Source: Cacajao melanocephalus
Lineage: Eukaryota; Chordata; Mammalia; Primates; Pitheciidae
NCBI GenBank assembly: GCA_963573385.1
Contig: CAUYLG010018025.1
Coordinates: forward strand, 33,853-97,852
Direction of reading: 5' to 3'
DNA: 64,000 nt
Below, in pieces: positions 36,127 to 46,765 of this stretch (its first letter is position 1; each line of letters opens with the position of its first letter). The position numbers were made by a program, and so were the translations under genes. A model generated the notes under the pieces. The model was not told where the DNA came from, searched no databases, and saw nothing but the letters and a program-made list of their open reading frames with translations.

Positions 36127-36343
36127 GGGCAAAGTACAATCCTCTAGCCAAAGCTGGCTGACAATCTGTCTCTGTAAATAAAGTTCTATTGAAACATAGC
36201 CATGTCCACTTATTTATATATTGTCAACAGTTGCTTTCACTCTACAATGGCAGAGTTAAGTAGTTGTGACAGAAACTATGTGACCAATAACCTAACATAT
36301 TTACTGTCTGGCCCTCTATAGAAAAAGGTCACAGACTTTTGGT
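36127..36343 (+). mobile_element. hAT-like DNA transposon relic
   Basis: GTAAATAAAGTTCTATTGAAACATAGCCATGTCCACTTATTTATATATTGTC, CTTTCACTCTACAATGGCAGAGTTAAGTAGTTGTGACAG and ATTTACTGTCTGGCCCTCTATAGAAAAAGG follow a well known short hAT-type consensus. The GGCCAAA-type left end is recognisable (TAGCCAAAGCTGGCTGAC). I do not trust my memory for its name. Confidence 0.75.
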
Positions 36344-36384
36344 CTATAGGTTTGATTTTACCCCTTTTTCAGCACAAAATAGAG

Positions 36385-37300
36385 TATTTTGTTTTAAAAT
36401 AGTTAATGGTTAATTAAATTAATTGCCACATTATTCATTTCTGTGCTTACCATTTTTTTTTTTTTTTTTAGTATTCTAGATCTTCTCTCTGGATTCTTCT
36501 CCTTTTTTTCTTTAATAATTTCTGTACTATTAAAGAAATAATGGTTGGTACATTCTTTTAGCTTTTGCTTAAAGAATTATAGTTTAGCTGGATATAAAAT
36601 TTTAAGTTGTTGGTCAATTTGCCTTAGTGCTTTGAAGAAATTATTCCATTTTCTTTCTCTATTATTAGTAATGGGATAACTGCTGTTAGTTTAATTTTGT
36701 TCCTTGTTGAATAGAATCCTATTTTCCAATAGCCTTATTATTTTTCTATCTTTCATGTTCTATATTTAACTATAATTTAAATTTGTCTAAGTGTGTATTT
36801 ATCTTTATTCTGCTCAGTCCACAAAATGCATTTTCAATTGGAGGATTCATGTCTCTCTTTAATTATGGGGGTAAAAAATCTTAGCTATTTTGTTCTTCAA
36901 GTATTCATTTTCTACCGTTATATCCATTCTTCATTTATAAGATTCTTAACAAGTTCTTTTTCATAGCCTTCCCTTCTTTTTCCACTTCTGCCTATTTTAT
37001 TTTATAACATTTGTTCATTTTTAATAAATGTTACTTCTTTTATCTCTGTGAAGATCGTAAGCATAATTCTTTTTAAAGCTTTGATGGAAAGATCCATGTA
37101 ATTAGTTTAATTTGGAGTTAATCATTTTGTTAGTTATTTTTCTTATTATTAGAATCCCTTACATATTTTAAAATTTATTTTCCAGGGATCATTTTTTAGT
37201 GGGAAGTTTCTGTTTTGTTTTGTATTTTACTTTTCTTTTTTCCTGTCTAGTAATTTACTGTTTTCCCCAACTTTGTCTCCTGGGACCCAGTACAGAACCA
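36385..37300 (-). mobile_element. Probable L1-related (HAL1/L1M-like) T-rich relic, minus strand
   Basis: GCTGGATATAAAATTTTAAGTTGTTGGTCAATTTGCCTTAGTGCTTTGAAGAAATTATTCCATTTTCTTTC resembles the antisense L1/HAL1 block 'agctggatataaaattctaggttg ... cagcactttgaagatattattccattg'. Further on, TAAGTGTGTATTTATCTTTATTCTGCTC and TTCTTCAAGTATTCATTTTC fit the same element. Strongly diverged. Confidence 0.65.
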
Positions 37301-37448
37301 GGGTTGAATAATAATATTGCTGGCTCTGTAGTGATACTGAGGATATTGCAGATCCAGACATGAAGTCAGTGGTGGCACAGTGCTGTACCTGCTTACAAAG
37401 CTATGTCCATTTTCTTCCAGCTCACAAGTCCACAGCTTCCTATTAAAT

Positions 37449-37619
37449 AGTGCTTCTTAAAATGTGCTCCTAGAGCATTAGCATCAGCTCCCTAGAAACT
37501 AGTTGGAAATGCTTTATTCTGGACTTACTGAGTCACATACTCTGGAGATAGGGCCCAGCAATTTGTATCTTAACAGAATTACCTCCTGGTGATGCACACT
37601 CAGGTTTGATAGCCACTGC
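37449..37619 (-). mobile_element. MER5A-type hAT transposon relic
   Basis: AGTGCTTCTTAAAATGTGCTCCTAGAGCATTAGCATCAGCTCCC at the left, AGATAGGGCCCAGCAATTTGTATCTTAACAGAATTACCTCCTGGTGATGCACACTCAGGTTTGATAGCCACTGC at the right. Both inverted ends are recognisable, so the copy is nearly full length. Confidence 0.92.
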
Positions 37620-38029
37620 AACCATCCCCCAAGTAACTACTAACCAATGATTGCTTTTTCAGCCTCTTTGCATCAGGGGGGAGATTCACCCAAGTTAGCC
37701 CCATTATTAAAACATCTGATCCCCCATCTCATTAGTGTCAGTTTCCAGCCCCAGAATCAGCACCTCTTTGTGTTTTCTTCAAAATGTTTATCTTATTTTT
37801 GAGCCAGTTGACATCTTGTTGGCTTCTTCTTTTCATATTTTATAATTTCTATAGTTAAGGCAAAAGGCATATGCTGAAACTTGAAGTGACAGAGATATCC
37901 TTAAAGAAATCCACAAGCATAATTCACACTCACTTCTTGGGTTCTTTAGCCACAACATTACCATATTTGCTATATGCCATCTGATTGAATAACCAAAATA
38001 TTAACAGCCTTCATATACCATATACATTT

Positions 38030-38205
38030 CACTATGCTTTGTGACCTAGGGTAAGCAGCTTGAACTTTCTGAACCTCAGCTAATTCATTTGTAAAGGGAC
38101 AACAATGATAACTACATGAAAGTTTTAATGTCAGCATTAAATCCAGAAATATATGTGAAATAACCTAGCATAGTATCTGGCTTATATATTGGTTCTCAAG
38201 GGTTG
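38030..38205 (+). mobile_element. MIR SINE
   Basis: TGTGACCTAGGGTAAGCAGCTTGAACTTTCTGAACCTCAGCTAATTCATTTGTAAAGGGACAACAATGATAACTAC and ACCTAGCATAGTATCTGGC are MIR core and tail. Confidence 0.85.
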
Positions 38206-38391
38206 TTAATCTCCTCTTTTTCTGAATCTAGAACTTGTGTTAAGTTCAATTTAACATTGTTAAGATTTAGACAACCCAGTTACCAGCTCACTTACCAATT
38301 TGCTTCTTATCCAAACTCCTTTCATCACAATTCCAGTCCACCAGAACGTAATGATATTCTAAAATAGAAATGTTAAAAGGCTCCTCCCCAG

Positions 38392-38401
38392 CTATAAATA
38401 G
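38392..38401. promoter_or_regulatory. CTATAAATAG: MEF2-type site, also TATA-like
   Basis: The ten bases match the MEF2 consensus CTA(A/T)4TAG exactly and contain a TATAAAT core. They are followed at once by a C-rich run (GGGGCCCCCTCCCCCTCCCC, 38403-38422) in which SP1/MAZ-like sites could lie. A TATA box at this spacing would predict initiation near 38425-38432. No transcript is identified, so function is open. Confidence 0.35.
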
Positions 38402-38554
38402 TGGGGCCCCCTCCCCCTCCCCAAGGATCGGGGTGGTTAGCAATATCATTCTACACAGCCTCAGAACTGATGAATGCTAACAGCCGGGGTCTCAAAATAG
38501 AAATCTGTTTCATGTGAATCCCCTAGATTAGGCAAAGAATAGCAATAACAATAA

Positions 38555-38785
38555 TAACAGGAATAACATGGATAATAATAATAAACTTAACGTGTGCCAG
38601 GCACTGTTCTAAGCACTTTTATTTCATTTTTCACAAGAGCCTGTACAGAACATACTGTTATTATCCCCATTTTATAGATAAGGAAATCTGTTAGAGAAAA
38701 GTTAAGTCACTCACCCAGGGTCTCCCAGCTGATGAGTTACAGAGCTGAATTTGAACCAGGCAGTGTGATAAGGCTGTTAACCTAC
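38555..38785 (-). mobile_element. MIR SINE (minus strand)
   Basis: CGTGTGCCAGGCACTGTTCTAAGCACTTTTATTTC, TTATTATCCCCATTTTATAGATAAGGAAATCTG, and CACCCAGGGTCTCCCAGCTGATGAGTTACAGAGCTGAATTTGAACCAGGCAG form a nearly complete antisense MIR. Confidence 0.96.
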
Positions 38786-40261
38786 AGGGAATCCAAAGAA
38801 TAAGAAATAATATCTGCCTTGGTCACTGATCTGGGTCTAACCCCCTTCATTTTGCAGCTCTGATTATTCACAGCCATCAGCTCATATTTTCATTAAGTAT
38901 CAGCAATTAGATGTTACTCAGGCTCTGTTTCCATCAAAAAATTGCAGCATTTCTCCAGGCAGCAGGGAAGAACAGTCACCTCAGGCAAAATCAGTGGCTC
39001 CTCAGGACTCTTCCCTGATGGAAATGTGTGACTGTCTTGATGAATGTCTCTTGAAGCCACTGGCTGGCTGTCCATGAGTATTTTAGACCTCTTTGTTCCT
39101 TTCTGTCTGCTGTGCGTCTGTCTCTGCCTGGCCTTCTCTTGCACTGTTTCTGGCAATCTCCTCTTTTTTCTTTAGCAAAATTGCTTTCACAATGCAGCAA
39201 CAACTTCCCACCTGCAGCGGAACCATGTATTTTGAAAGGAAAGTGAGTTTACAGATAAATCCTTTACTTTCACCAATTCTTGATTTCTTCCCCTTCAGGC
39301 ACTTTTGTCACAGACAAATTTTTTGTCCACATTGCTGACAAGGGTGGCTGAGCCTGGCTTATGGGGTCAGGATTGGGGTGGCAGGGGTACAGGCAGAGCG
39401 GCACTGGGTGTTGGGGTCACTAGCAACTCTGGGTTCTACACCAGACATCAATGTTTCCAGCTGGGATAATTTCATCTTGCATTGACTCAAAAATTGCTGT
39501 GATTTTGGTCTATAAACAGCTTGGAGAATGGGTTAGGGAAGAAAAAGCAGGGGCCTTTGATTCCAGCATTTAGAGAACTTTCAGGCTTCCACACCTAGGA
39601 GGAGGCAGAAAAATGAAAGGAAGATCGCTCTGCACTTGGGCATAAATGAAGGCAGCTGATACCCACTCACTAGCTGTAACATCATCCCCTCCTTTTCCAA
39701 AGTGCTAATTCATTAAAACTAATGAGGCCCCTGTGCTGCCTAAGCTGAATGCTGATCAGACTCCCGGCATGCACCTGCCACCACGCTGGCTCTTAGTCCT
39801 CCCATGCCCAGAGTGGGAAGTGACAGAGGCTCTGGGGCCTCTAGGGCAACACAGAGAACCGGTGTGGACTTGACAGAACGGGCACTTGATTTGCATACAA
39901 TGACATGCCACGTTGTTCATGTTGAAATGCACAGACAGACTTCCTCACCCTCATTCTGCAACAGACTTACTTCCCGCCAGGCCCCATTGTCCTGTCTGTT
40001 GAGGAGTTATCTGAGAACACTTTCCTACACATGGCACACGTGCATTTCCAAAAGTCACCCTCACTTCCTGCATGATCACAGGTGGAAGGGATGGGCGCTG
40101 CTAGGGAGGAGAGGACTAGTGAGATGGCAATTCATGTTTCGTCATTCTTAGAAGAGTGGAATTCCCATTGTGGCCATTTAGAAAGAGGGCATGAAGACAG
40201 GTGCAAGGTGAGAAAAAGGTAAAGGCGAGATATACCTGATGCTGCCTCGTGTGGCAGCACA
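38786..40261. other. Largely unique sequence with homeodomain-like motifs
   Basis: No repeat or gene recognised over about 1.5 kb. A GTGCTAATTCATTAAAACTAATGAGG cluster at about 39703-39728 holds TAAT cores on both strands, the kind of pattern seen in conserved elements. Frames of 80 and 115 codons have no other support. Confidence 0.35.
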
Positions 40262-40700
40262 CCTCCTTCATCCCATAAGTGTTTACTGAGCACCTACAAT
40301 GGGCCAGAAATGCTCTAGGCACTGCAGAAATGTGTCAAGGGAGACAGCAGTGTCCCTTGTTCTCTCAGAGCTTATTCTCCTGAGTGAGACAGACAATTTA
40401 AGCAGTAAATTAATATGAAATTAAATAAGTTAGGGATGTATATTGAGGGTGATGTGCGGTGAGCAGTGCCTGGAGAACATCAATCCGAGTGATCGGGGAA
40501 AGCTTATCTGAGATTATATTAGAGCCATGACTGGCAGAACCAGAAGGTTAGGTTTGCAGGAAGTGAATACATAGAGTGGGGGTAAGCCCTCAGGACTGAA
40601 TGCACCCCTCTTTTTGAGCAAGGGGGAGGGTGGGCAGTAGGCAGAGGTCAGAACAGGTAGGTTTCCTAGGCCATGGTAAGGAGTTTTTATTCTTCATTTG
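40262..40700 (-). mobile_element. L2 fragment (minus strand)
   Basis: AAGTGTTTACTGAGCACCTACAATGGGCCAGAAATGCTCTAGGCACTG at the left, and AGGTCAGAACAGGTAGG...CCTAGGCCATGGTAAGGAGTTTTTATTC at the right ('gtaggccatggtaaggactttgg'), are antisense L2 3' UTR and ORF in order. Confidence 0.85.
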
Positions 40701-41404
40701 CCATATCTGCAAGGATGAAATCTTACAGCACATGGGATATGCATTCTAAATCCTCTTAGGATATCTTCCAGGGTCTCACCTAATATATTCTACTGTGGAT
40801 AAAGTCAGGCCTCCCTGGTCTGTCCGCTTTTACCCTCCTCAGAGTCAGCACAGCTTCGATCCAGACATAGACCCTAAAATGCCAGGAGAGTATCGTCCCC
40901 TCAAATCCTGGGGTCAATTAATAGCAACATCCATCACTATGGGCCTCCAGTACGGAAGAAAGGAAGTCTCTGCTTGGCAGCCAGTTCCTCTGATGAACTT
41001 CTCTATTTTGAGGCCTGGACCTCCAGCTCCCTTCACCAGAATTTTGAGACAGATCTTGCAGACAGAGGACCAGGGTTTCACTCACCAAAAGTTAAAAGGG
41101 GACCTAGGAGTCTCCAAAGATGCCAGACATGTCCCTAAATTTGCCTCCTGTCAAGTCAGGAGACAACAAACAAGAAAATCATGGGGTTTGGTCCCTTTGG
41201 CTCTGGTCACAGCCTGTCCCCTCACCCCTCTTCCTTCCACTTCTCCTAAGAAGTGGCTTCCTCTGTATCTGCTCCACTTCCTTCAATTGGCTCCCAAAGG
41301 TTTTTTATTCTGTATCCATAACAATGTTGGGTCCATCCTATTCTTTTCATTTCAGTTACAACTATCCAAGTTCAGGCTGTAGTTGATTGTCTCCTATATT
41401 TTTT
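40701..41404. other. Sequence with a 195-codon frame, gene not supported
   Basis: A plus frame from 40795 to 41382 starts with GTG and is open for 195 codons. I see no domain, the C-terminal part is T-rich and hydrophobic as expected from a pyrimidine-rich stretch, and there is no Kozak ATG. I regard it as chance. Confidence 0.35.
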
Positions 41405-42040
41405 TTACACTTACTCTCTGCCTCCAGCCATAAACTCTTCATACCTGTGCTCCTCAGTGCTGCCAGGGCGATCTTCTTCAAACACAGACCTAATCGTCTT
41501 ACCCACCCACTTAGGAAACCATGGAAGAGTCCTCAATGTCTACGTTAAAGGATAAAAATCAATATTCCTTGGCATGGGCTTTTACATTTTATTTTTTATG
41601 TTTTTTAGGGACGGGATCTCATTCTGTCACCCAGGCTGGAGTACAGCTGCATGATCACAGCTCAATGCAGCCTTGAACTCCTGAGCTCACATATTCCTCC
41701 TGCCTCAGCCTCCTCAGTAGCTGAGACTACAGAAACAACCCACCATGCTTGGCTAACTTTTACGGTTTTTGTTTTGTTCTGTACAGACAGGGACTCTCTA
41801 TGTTTCCCAGGCTGGTCTTGAATCCTTGGGCTCATGCAATCCTCCCCATCTCAGCCTTCCAAAGTGCTGGGATTACAGGGGTGAGCCACCATACCCAGCC
41901 CTGGTTTTTAAATCTGATCCACCTCTTGTTTCTAGTTTTACCTATCCCCATCCTCACACCCAATCCTTGCTAAAGCCATCTGTAATATTCCTACCCATTC
42001 CTTAAGTTCTAGCTAGAGTGTGAGGTCCTCCATGTTTTGG
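41405..42040 (+). mobile_element. L2 fragment split by an AluJ
   Basis: Before the Alu, GCTGCCAGGGCGATCTTCTTCAAACACAGACCTAATCGTCTTACCC is the L2 'gcagccagagtgatcctgtt ... gtcagatcatgtcactcc' box and AGGAAACCATGGAAGAGTCCTC follows. After the Alu, CTTGCTAAAGCCATCTGTAATATTCC continues less clearly. Confidence 0.7.
41590..41901 (-). mobile_element. AluJ SINE (minus strand)
   Basis: GGGACGGGATCTCATTCTGTCACCCAGGCTGGAGTACAGCTGC, CAGCTCAATGCAGCCTTGAACTCCTGAGCTCA and GGGCTCATGCAATCCTCCCCATCTCAGCC are the diagnostic J-type variants of antisense Alu. It is more diverged than the S-type copies in the window, which fits its greater age. Confidence 0.92.
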
Positions 42041-42087
42041 GTGATCTGGAAGTGGAGTTGGTCTCAGTGATGTGCACGTCCCTAGTG

Positions 42088-42305
42088 CATAATGTGGTGA
42101 CTGGGAACCATAGCTGTGGATTCGACCCAGCTCTCTCATGAACTTGCTGTGTAACCATGAGCAAATAATTAAGCCTCTGTGACTCACTTTTTCCTTTTCT
42201 GTAAAATGGAACAATAATTTTCTCCTCATAGAATGATAGTTAAGCATTAAGTAAAATAATCCATATAAAGAAGACTACCTTGCACAAAATATGTGTTTAA
42301 TAGAA
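42088..42305 (+). mobile_element. MIR SINE
   Basis: TGTGGATTCGACCCAGCTCTCTCATGAACTTGCTGTGTAACCATGAGCAAATAATTAAGCCTCTGTGACTCAC and CTGTAAAATGGAACAATAATTTTCTCCTCATAGAATGATAGTTAAGCATTAAG are MIR head, core and post-core. Confidence 0.93.
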
Positions 42306-42311
42306 ATCTGT

Positions 42312-42500
42312 CAGTCAACACATATTTACTCAGTGCCTACAATTTTCTAGCACAGAGCTGTATAAGACAGGCAGCATCCCTCATGGAACTTAAAATAAAC
42401 GCATGAACAAACAAATCAATTAGATAAGTTTAGGTACTGACTAGAAAGGCTAAAATAAGGCTCTGTGGTAGATAGTGCCTTAGCTATGGGATTTGAGAAG
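42312..42500 (-). mobile_element. L2 3' end (minus strand)
   Basis: TCAACACATATTTACTCAGTGCCTACAATTTTCTAGCACAGAGC, then GGCAGCATCCCTCATGGAACTTAAAATAAACGC and ACAAATCAATTAGATAAG, are antisense L2 3' UTR. Confidence 0.82.
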
Positions 42501-42664
42501 GGCTACACTGTGGAATAACATTTTAGTTAGTCTTATTACCTCTATCATAGTTCTTAATATAGTCAGCCTATGTTGATTCTGTTTAATTGGCCACAAATTT
42601 ATTTCCCAAAAGACAATGGCTTGATGTGGACAAATTGACTGCCTCCTCCTTGTATTAGAGATTG

Positions 42665-43110
42665 TGACAGAGAGTGCCAGTCACTCACCTCATATCTGTT
42701 CTTCTGCTCTCAACTATATTAATAGAGCCCAGGTTTTATTTGGGATGTAAGAGGGGCACATTTCCCAGCTTGCCTTATAGATAGGAAAATCTGTGTAATA
42801 CTATTTTTGCCAATGATACGTAAGAGGAAGTTCTAGTGTAAGACCTCCAGGAGAGCTCCGTAAAAGAGGAGGGGTGGACACAGCTGCTGTGCACTTTTGC
42901 CCTTTGCTAATCCCCGTTTCCAGCCTCCAACACACACGCAGCGCTGGACGCACAACAGCCATCTTGTGTCCACAAAGCAACAAGGTTATCCTATTCCGAA
43001 TGAAAACACAGAAGGATTCTGGGTTCCTGAAGACATCCTGGAGCCGCAATACCAGCCCTGGACTCACCTCTTATTTCAAAAGAAAAACTAAACCCCTTAT
43101 TTGTCATTGA
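42665..43110 (+). repeat. Ancient LTR-like repeat, family unresolved
   Basis: ACATTTCCCAGCTTGCCTTATAGATAGG, the CAACAGCCATCTTGTGTCC box and TTCCTGAAGACATCCTGGAGCCGCAATACCAGCCCTGGACTCACC follow the order of an old consensus ('atttcccagcctcccttgcagctag ... cagccatcttgg ... ggagccgccataccagccctggactgcc'). CpG-bearing strings such as GCCGCAATACC are typical of it. Two short overlapping frames inside are not genes. Confidence 0.55.
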
Positions 43111-43259
43111 AAGCAATTCCAAATACAAAGGTATTTTTGCATCAATCGATTCCTCCCACTTACCTAGGCTTGCCCAAGGAGCAGGTCATACTATGGTTTG
43201 GTTATTTTTGTAGGCCTCAGTTTGCTTTGCATGATACTTTCCCCATAGCATATGTTTAA

Positions 43260-43561
<302 letters not shown>

Positions 43562-43934
43562 TGCTTGTTGAATTTTTAATGACAAGTACTTATGCTCACA
43601 TTTTTCTCAAAATTCTCAAAAAGTCTGGGCCTCTTTCATTGTCTTTCACTCCCAGGATTGTGGGATAACCTTTCTGGCTGAAAACCCCAGTCCCATGTAG
43701 ATGCTCTTTTCTCCACAGTCACTGGAACCCCAAGTTTGTGTTTACACTCCTGTAGCCTGATCAGAATGTTTGGACCACCTTCCTCCTGGGGCTCCAGATG
43801 AAGGTGAGCCCTGTGCCAGCTTCCCTCCTCAATCTCAGTTTCTTTACCACCTGTATTCCTTATTCAGTATTATACACACATATACATTCGGTAACACACG
43901 TGAGCTCCCTAGAGACACAGAGGATCACTTGCTG

Positions 43935-44105
43935 CTCCTGGCAGGATGACATGGATTCCACTACTGGCTCTGCATATTGCATATTTTGTGACCTCAGGAA
44001 AGTTTACTTTCCCTCTCCTTGCCTGAATATTTCCATCTCTCAACAAAGATAATGATTCCTTCTCACACCACACCAGCTTGATGTGGGGGTTAAATAAACT
44101 TATCT
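43935..44105 (+). mobile_element. MIR SINE
   Basis: TGGATTCCACTACTGGCTCTGC, TTTTGTGACCTCAGGAAAGTTTACTTTCCCTCTCCTTGCCTGAATATTTCCATCTCTCAACAAAGATAATGATTCC is the MIR core, diverged. Confidence 0.78.
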
Positions 44106-44204
44106 CGTTTTCAAAAGCCTGAGGTGTAAAATATTCAATAGTAAAAGCAAACAGAATACTCAATAGTCATGATACGCAGTGAGTGGATGCTGAGTGTTCC
44201 CACC

Positions 44205-44355
44205 ACAAAAATAGTAACTATGTGACATAACGCATTTGTTAATTAGCTAGACTGAACCATGCCACAATGTTGCTTTACATCAAAACATGTTTTGCATGAT
44301 AATGACATGCAATCTTGTATCTGTCAATTTAAAAATAAATAAATAAATAAACATA
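44205..44355 (+). mobile_element. L1M-type 3' end with AAAT tail
   Basis: ATAGTAACTATGTGACATAACGCATTTGTTAATTAGCTAGACTG, TACATCAAAACATG and TATCTGTCAATTTAAAAATAAATAAATAAATAAA fit an old L1 3' UTR end and tail. The body upstream is absent. Confidence 0.7.
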
Positions 44356-44554
44356 GCTTTGATTAATGTAAGAAAAAAGTGATGCTTAACAGTTCATGTC
44401 ATTTTCGTTGCCCCTAGTTCTGAAACCTGATTTTCTTTCCCCAAAAGTCTTAGCTTCTTTTCTTCAGCATCCTTGCTGCTGAAACTGCCTGGCACATTTT
44501 GTTTCTGTACTATTGTCTTCATCATCATCTTACCTGTCTGAGGCTTGTTTCTTG

Positions 44555-44930
44555 TAGTGGCAATTTTGTATTTGATTGCAAATAACAGAAGGCCCGATTG
44601 CTGTGCAACATTAAAAAAAAATAGGTGTTTGTATGAGTCACTTGATAAGGAGCCTAGAGGTGGGCAGTCCAGGGCTTACATAGCCTCTCAAAAGTGCCCA
44701 AGGAACCCAGGGTGTCTCTGCTCTGCCACCATACGTGCCAATGGAACACTGTGTGGTGGAGGTTTTGTACCTCCAGGGCACATGTCCAAACTACAGGCAG
44801 AAAGACCTGGGAACAACAACTGGGAAAAGGACTTTGTGCTAATGAAGATTTCTCTTTTTATTCAAAAGGGTGAGCTCTTTCTAGAGGTTCCTTCCAACAG
44901 CACCTCATTGACCAGAACTGTGCAATGAAC
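44555..44930 (+). repeat. Ancient repeat, same unresolved family as 605-1215
   Basis: TTGATTGCAAATAACAGAAGGCCC at the start, GGGCACATGTCCAAAC and TTTTTATTCAAAAGGGTGAGCTCTTTCTAGAGGTTCCTTCCAACAGCACCTCATTGACCAGAACTG follow the consensus order of that family ('gcaggtaacagaaactc ... ttccagcaaaagtcccagggctgactctcattggctcg'). The reading is tentative. Confidence 0.4.
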
Positions 44931-45164
44931 CTCTTGTTTCAAGAGAATGAGGAGAAATGAATATTTTTAGCTGGACACATTGTCCCCCTGAATGAGAAAA
45001 GGTATTCTGCCCATAAAGAGGAAGGTAGAAATTAGGTAGGCAATTAGCAGTGTCCACCACAATTCTTTACTCAGTTTCAAAATGACAAAGCAATTCTACT
45101 CAGGTTTGAACTAGTCAAATGACTTAATTAGAAACACATAATCTGGGCAGGGTTTTTAAAAAAT

Positions 45165-45984
45165 GAACTTTAGTTTTTAGAACAGTTTTAGAACCTCAGA
45201 AAGATTGTGAAGATAACACAGAGTTTGCTCAGCACTTGGTACCCCAATTCCCCGATTGCTAACATTTTACATTAGTAGGATACATTTGTTATAATGAATG
45301 AACTAATATTGACACATTGTTATTAATTAAAATTTATAGTTTATTCAGATTTCCTCATGTACTTTTTCTGTTTCAGGATCCCATCCAAGATACCACATTG
45401 CATTTAGTTGTAATGTCTCTTTAGGTTCCTGTGGGCTGTGAGAGTTTCTCAGACTTCCCTTACTTTTGATGATCTTGGCAGTTTTGAGGAATACCAATTA
45501 GATATTTTGTAGAATGTGCCTCAGTTGGGGTTTGTCTGATATCTTACAATTAGACTGGGGTAATGGGTTTTTGGGAAGAAGATCACAGAAGTAAAGTGCC
45601 ATTTTCTTCATATGATATCAAGAGTATGTTTTATAAACATAAACTATCACTGTTTATCTTAACCTTGATCACCTGTCTCAGACAGTGTTCAGGCTTCTTC
45701 ACTCTAAAGTTATTCTTTCTCCATCCTTTCCACACTGCACTCTTCGGAAGGAAATTTCTGTATGTGGCCCACAAAGAGTAAAGAGATTTGCCCCCACTGT
45801 TTGAAGGCAGAGTTCACATAAATGATTTGGAATTTTGAAAATATTCTTCCCCCTTGTATGTATATATGTATGCATTCAATCATTTATTTATATTAATATT
45901 GACTTATGAACTTGAATTCCATGCCTTGCATTATCATCTAATACTTTCTTATTTTCTTGCTCAAATTCTTTCAGCAGTGGCCAG
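45165..45984 (-). mobile_element. Old L1 3' region (minus strand), copy 1
   Basis: The blocks TTGCTAACATTTTACATTAGTAGGATACATTTG, AGGATCCCATCCAAGATACCACATTGCATTTAGTTGTAATGTCTCTTTAGG, GTTTGTCTGATATCTTACAATTAGACTGGGG and CTTCCACACTGCACTCTTCGGAAGGAA are those of a mammalian-wide L1 3' region. The same blocks appear diverged at 61310-62090. The copy runs into the (CA)n tract at 45986 and its next segment (GAGCTCTTTCAGTTGGCTC) resumes at 46111, after the inverted duplication. Confidence 0.8.
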
Positions 45985-45985
45985 G

Positions 45986-46025
45986 ACACACACGCACACA
46001 CACATACACACACACACACACACAC
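45986..46025. repeat. (CA)n microsatellite, left arm cap
   Basis: About 40 bases of CA with a G at 45994 and a T at 46005. It mirrors the (TG)n tract at 46157-46195. Confidence 0.96.
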
Positions 46026-46033
46026 CCAGAAAA

Positions 46034-46154
46034 TGATGGGGGTAAGTAAAAGGGACAAGGAGACAACTGAAAGAGCTTACGAACTTAGGAGCTCTTTCTT
46101 AGGAGCTCAGGAGCTCTTTCAGTTGGCTCTTGTGTCCCTTCGACTTACCCCCAT

Positions 46155-46156
<2 letters not shown>
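46034..46156. repeat. Inverted duplication, 44/45-nt arms with 34-nt loop
   Basis: The left arm 46034-46077 (TGATGGGGGTAAGT...AACTGAAAGAGCT) is the reverse complement of the right arm 46112-46156 (AGCTCTTTCAGTT...ACTTACCCCCATCA) with only about six differences. The right arm is the native orientation of the L1 sequence and the left arm is the extra copy. The loop 46078-46111 contains further partial copies of GGAGCTCTTT. With the CA and TG tracts outside it, the whole 45986-46195 segment can fold into a stem. Confidence 0.95.

Positions 46157-46195
<39 letters not shown>
46157..46195. repeat. (TG)n microsatellite, right arm cap
   Basis: A pure GT run of 38 bases, directly following the right arm of the inverted duplication. 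Confidence 0.97.
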
Positions 46196-46196
<1 letters not shown>

Positions 46197-46649
46197 GTGC
46201 TCCCTTACTTTCTAACACTACAAGATACTTTGGGCTCCTTGTATATTCCCTACCCCAATCCTAGAATCAACCATTTCTCCAAGGAACCCTGGTTCCTTTT
46301 ATTGGAGAATATTAAAAACCAAGATCTGAGCAATAGATGTGCTCACTGTGGCCAGTATCCTTTAATTACAGTCTTAAGACTTCCTTCCATATCTCTCAGG
46401 TAAGTAATTATTTTGCTTCTCTGCCCACCTCTGGGTTTTTTCTCTCTGACTACATGGAGTGGAGATCAATAGGAATGCTGGGCTCTCAAAAGTTAGGGTA
46501 GAATGAATATGAAAAATAAGAGGCTTGTCTCCGTAAAGAAGGATTTGCTTGGCAAGACTTGCAAGAAATAATTTGCTTGGAAAAATGCTGGACTGAGAGA
46601 TTCCTGAATGTAAGAGAAATTTGGTAGTCCAAACTTTCACATTTCTCAG
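46196..46649. other. Unique sequence, nothing recognised
   Basis: No clear repeat or gene. Confidence 0.35.
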
Positions 46650-46765
46650 CTCTTACGAAATAAAGTGATTGATCCAGGGTCATGCAACAAGTTAGTGGCA
46701 GGACCATAGTTAGACTCTGAGTCTCCAGATTTTTCTCTATTACTCTCTTCCCTAAAACCTTTGCT
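46650..46765 (-). mobile_element. MIR or L2 fragment (minus strand)
   Basis: AAAGTGATTGATCCAGGGTCATGCAACAAGTTAGTGGCAGGACCATAGTTAGACTCTGAGTCTCCAG matches the 'aagtgacttgcccaaggtcacacagctagtnagtggcagagc' antisense region shared by MIR. Confidence 0.75.

Noticed and set aside
40795..41382. 195-codon plus-strand frame
   Set aside because: GTG start, no domain, pyrimidine-rich tail explains the hydrophobic C-terminus, and no splice or promoter context.
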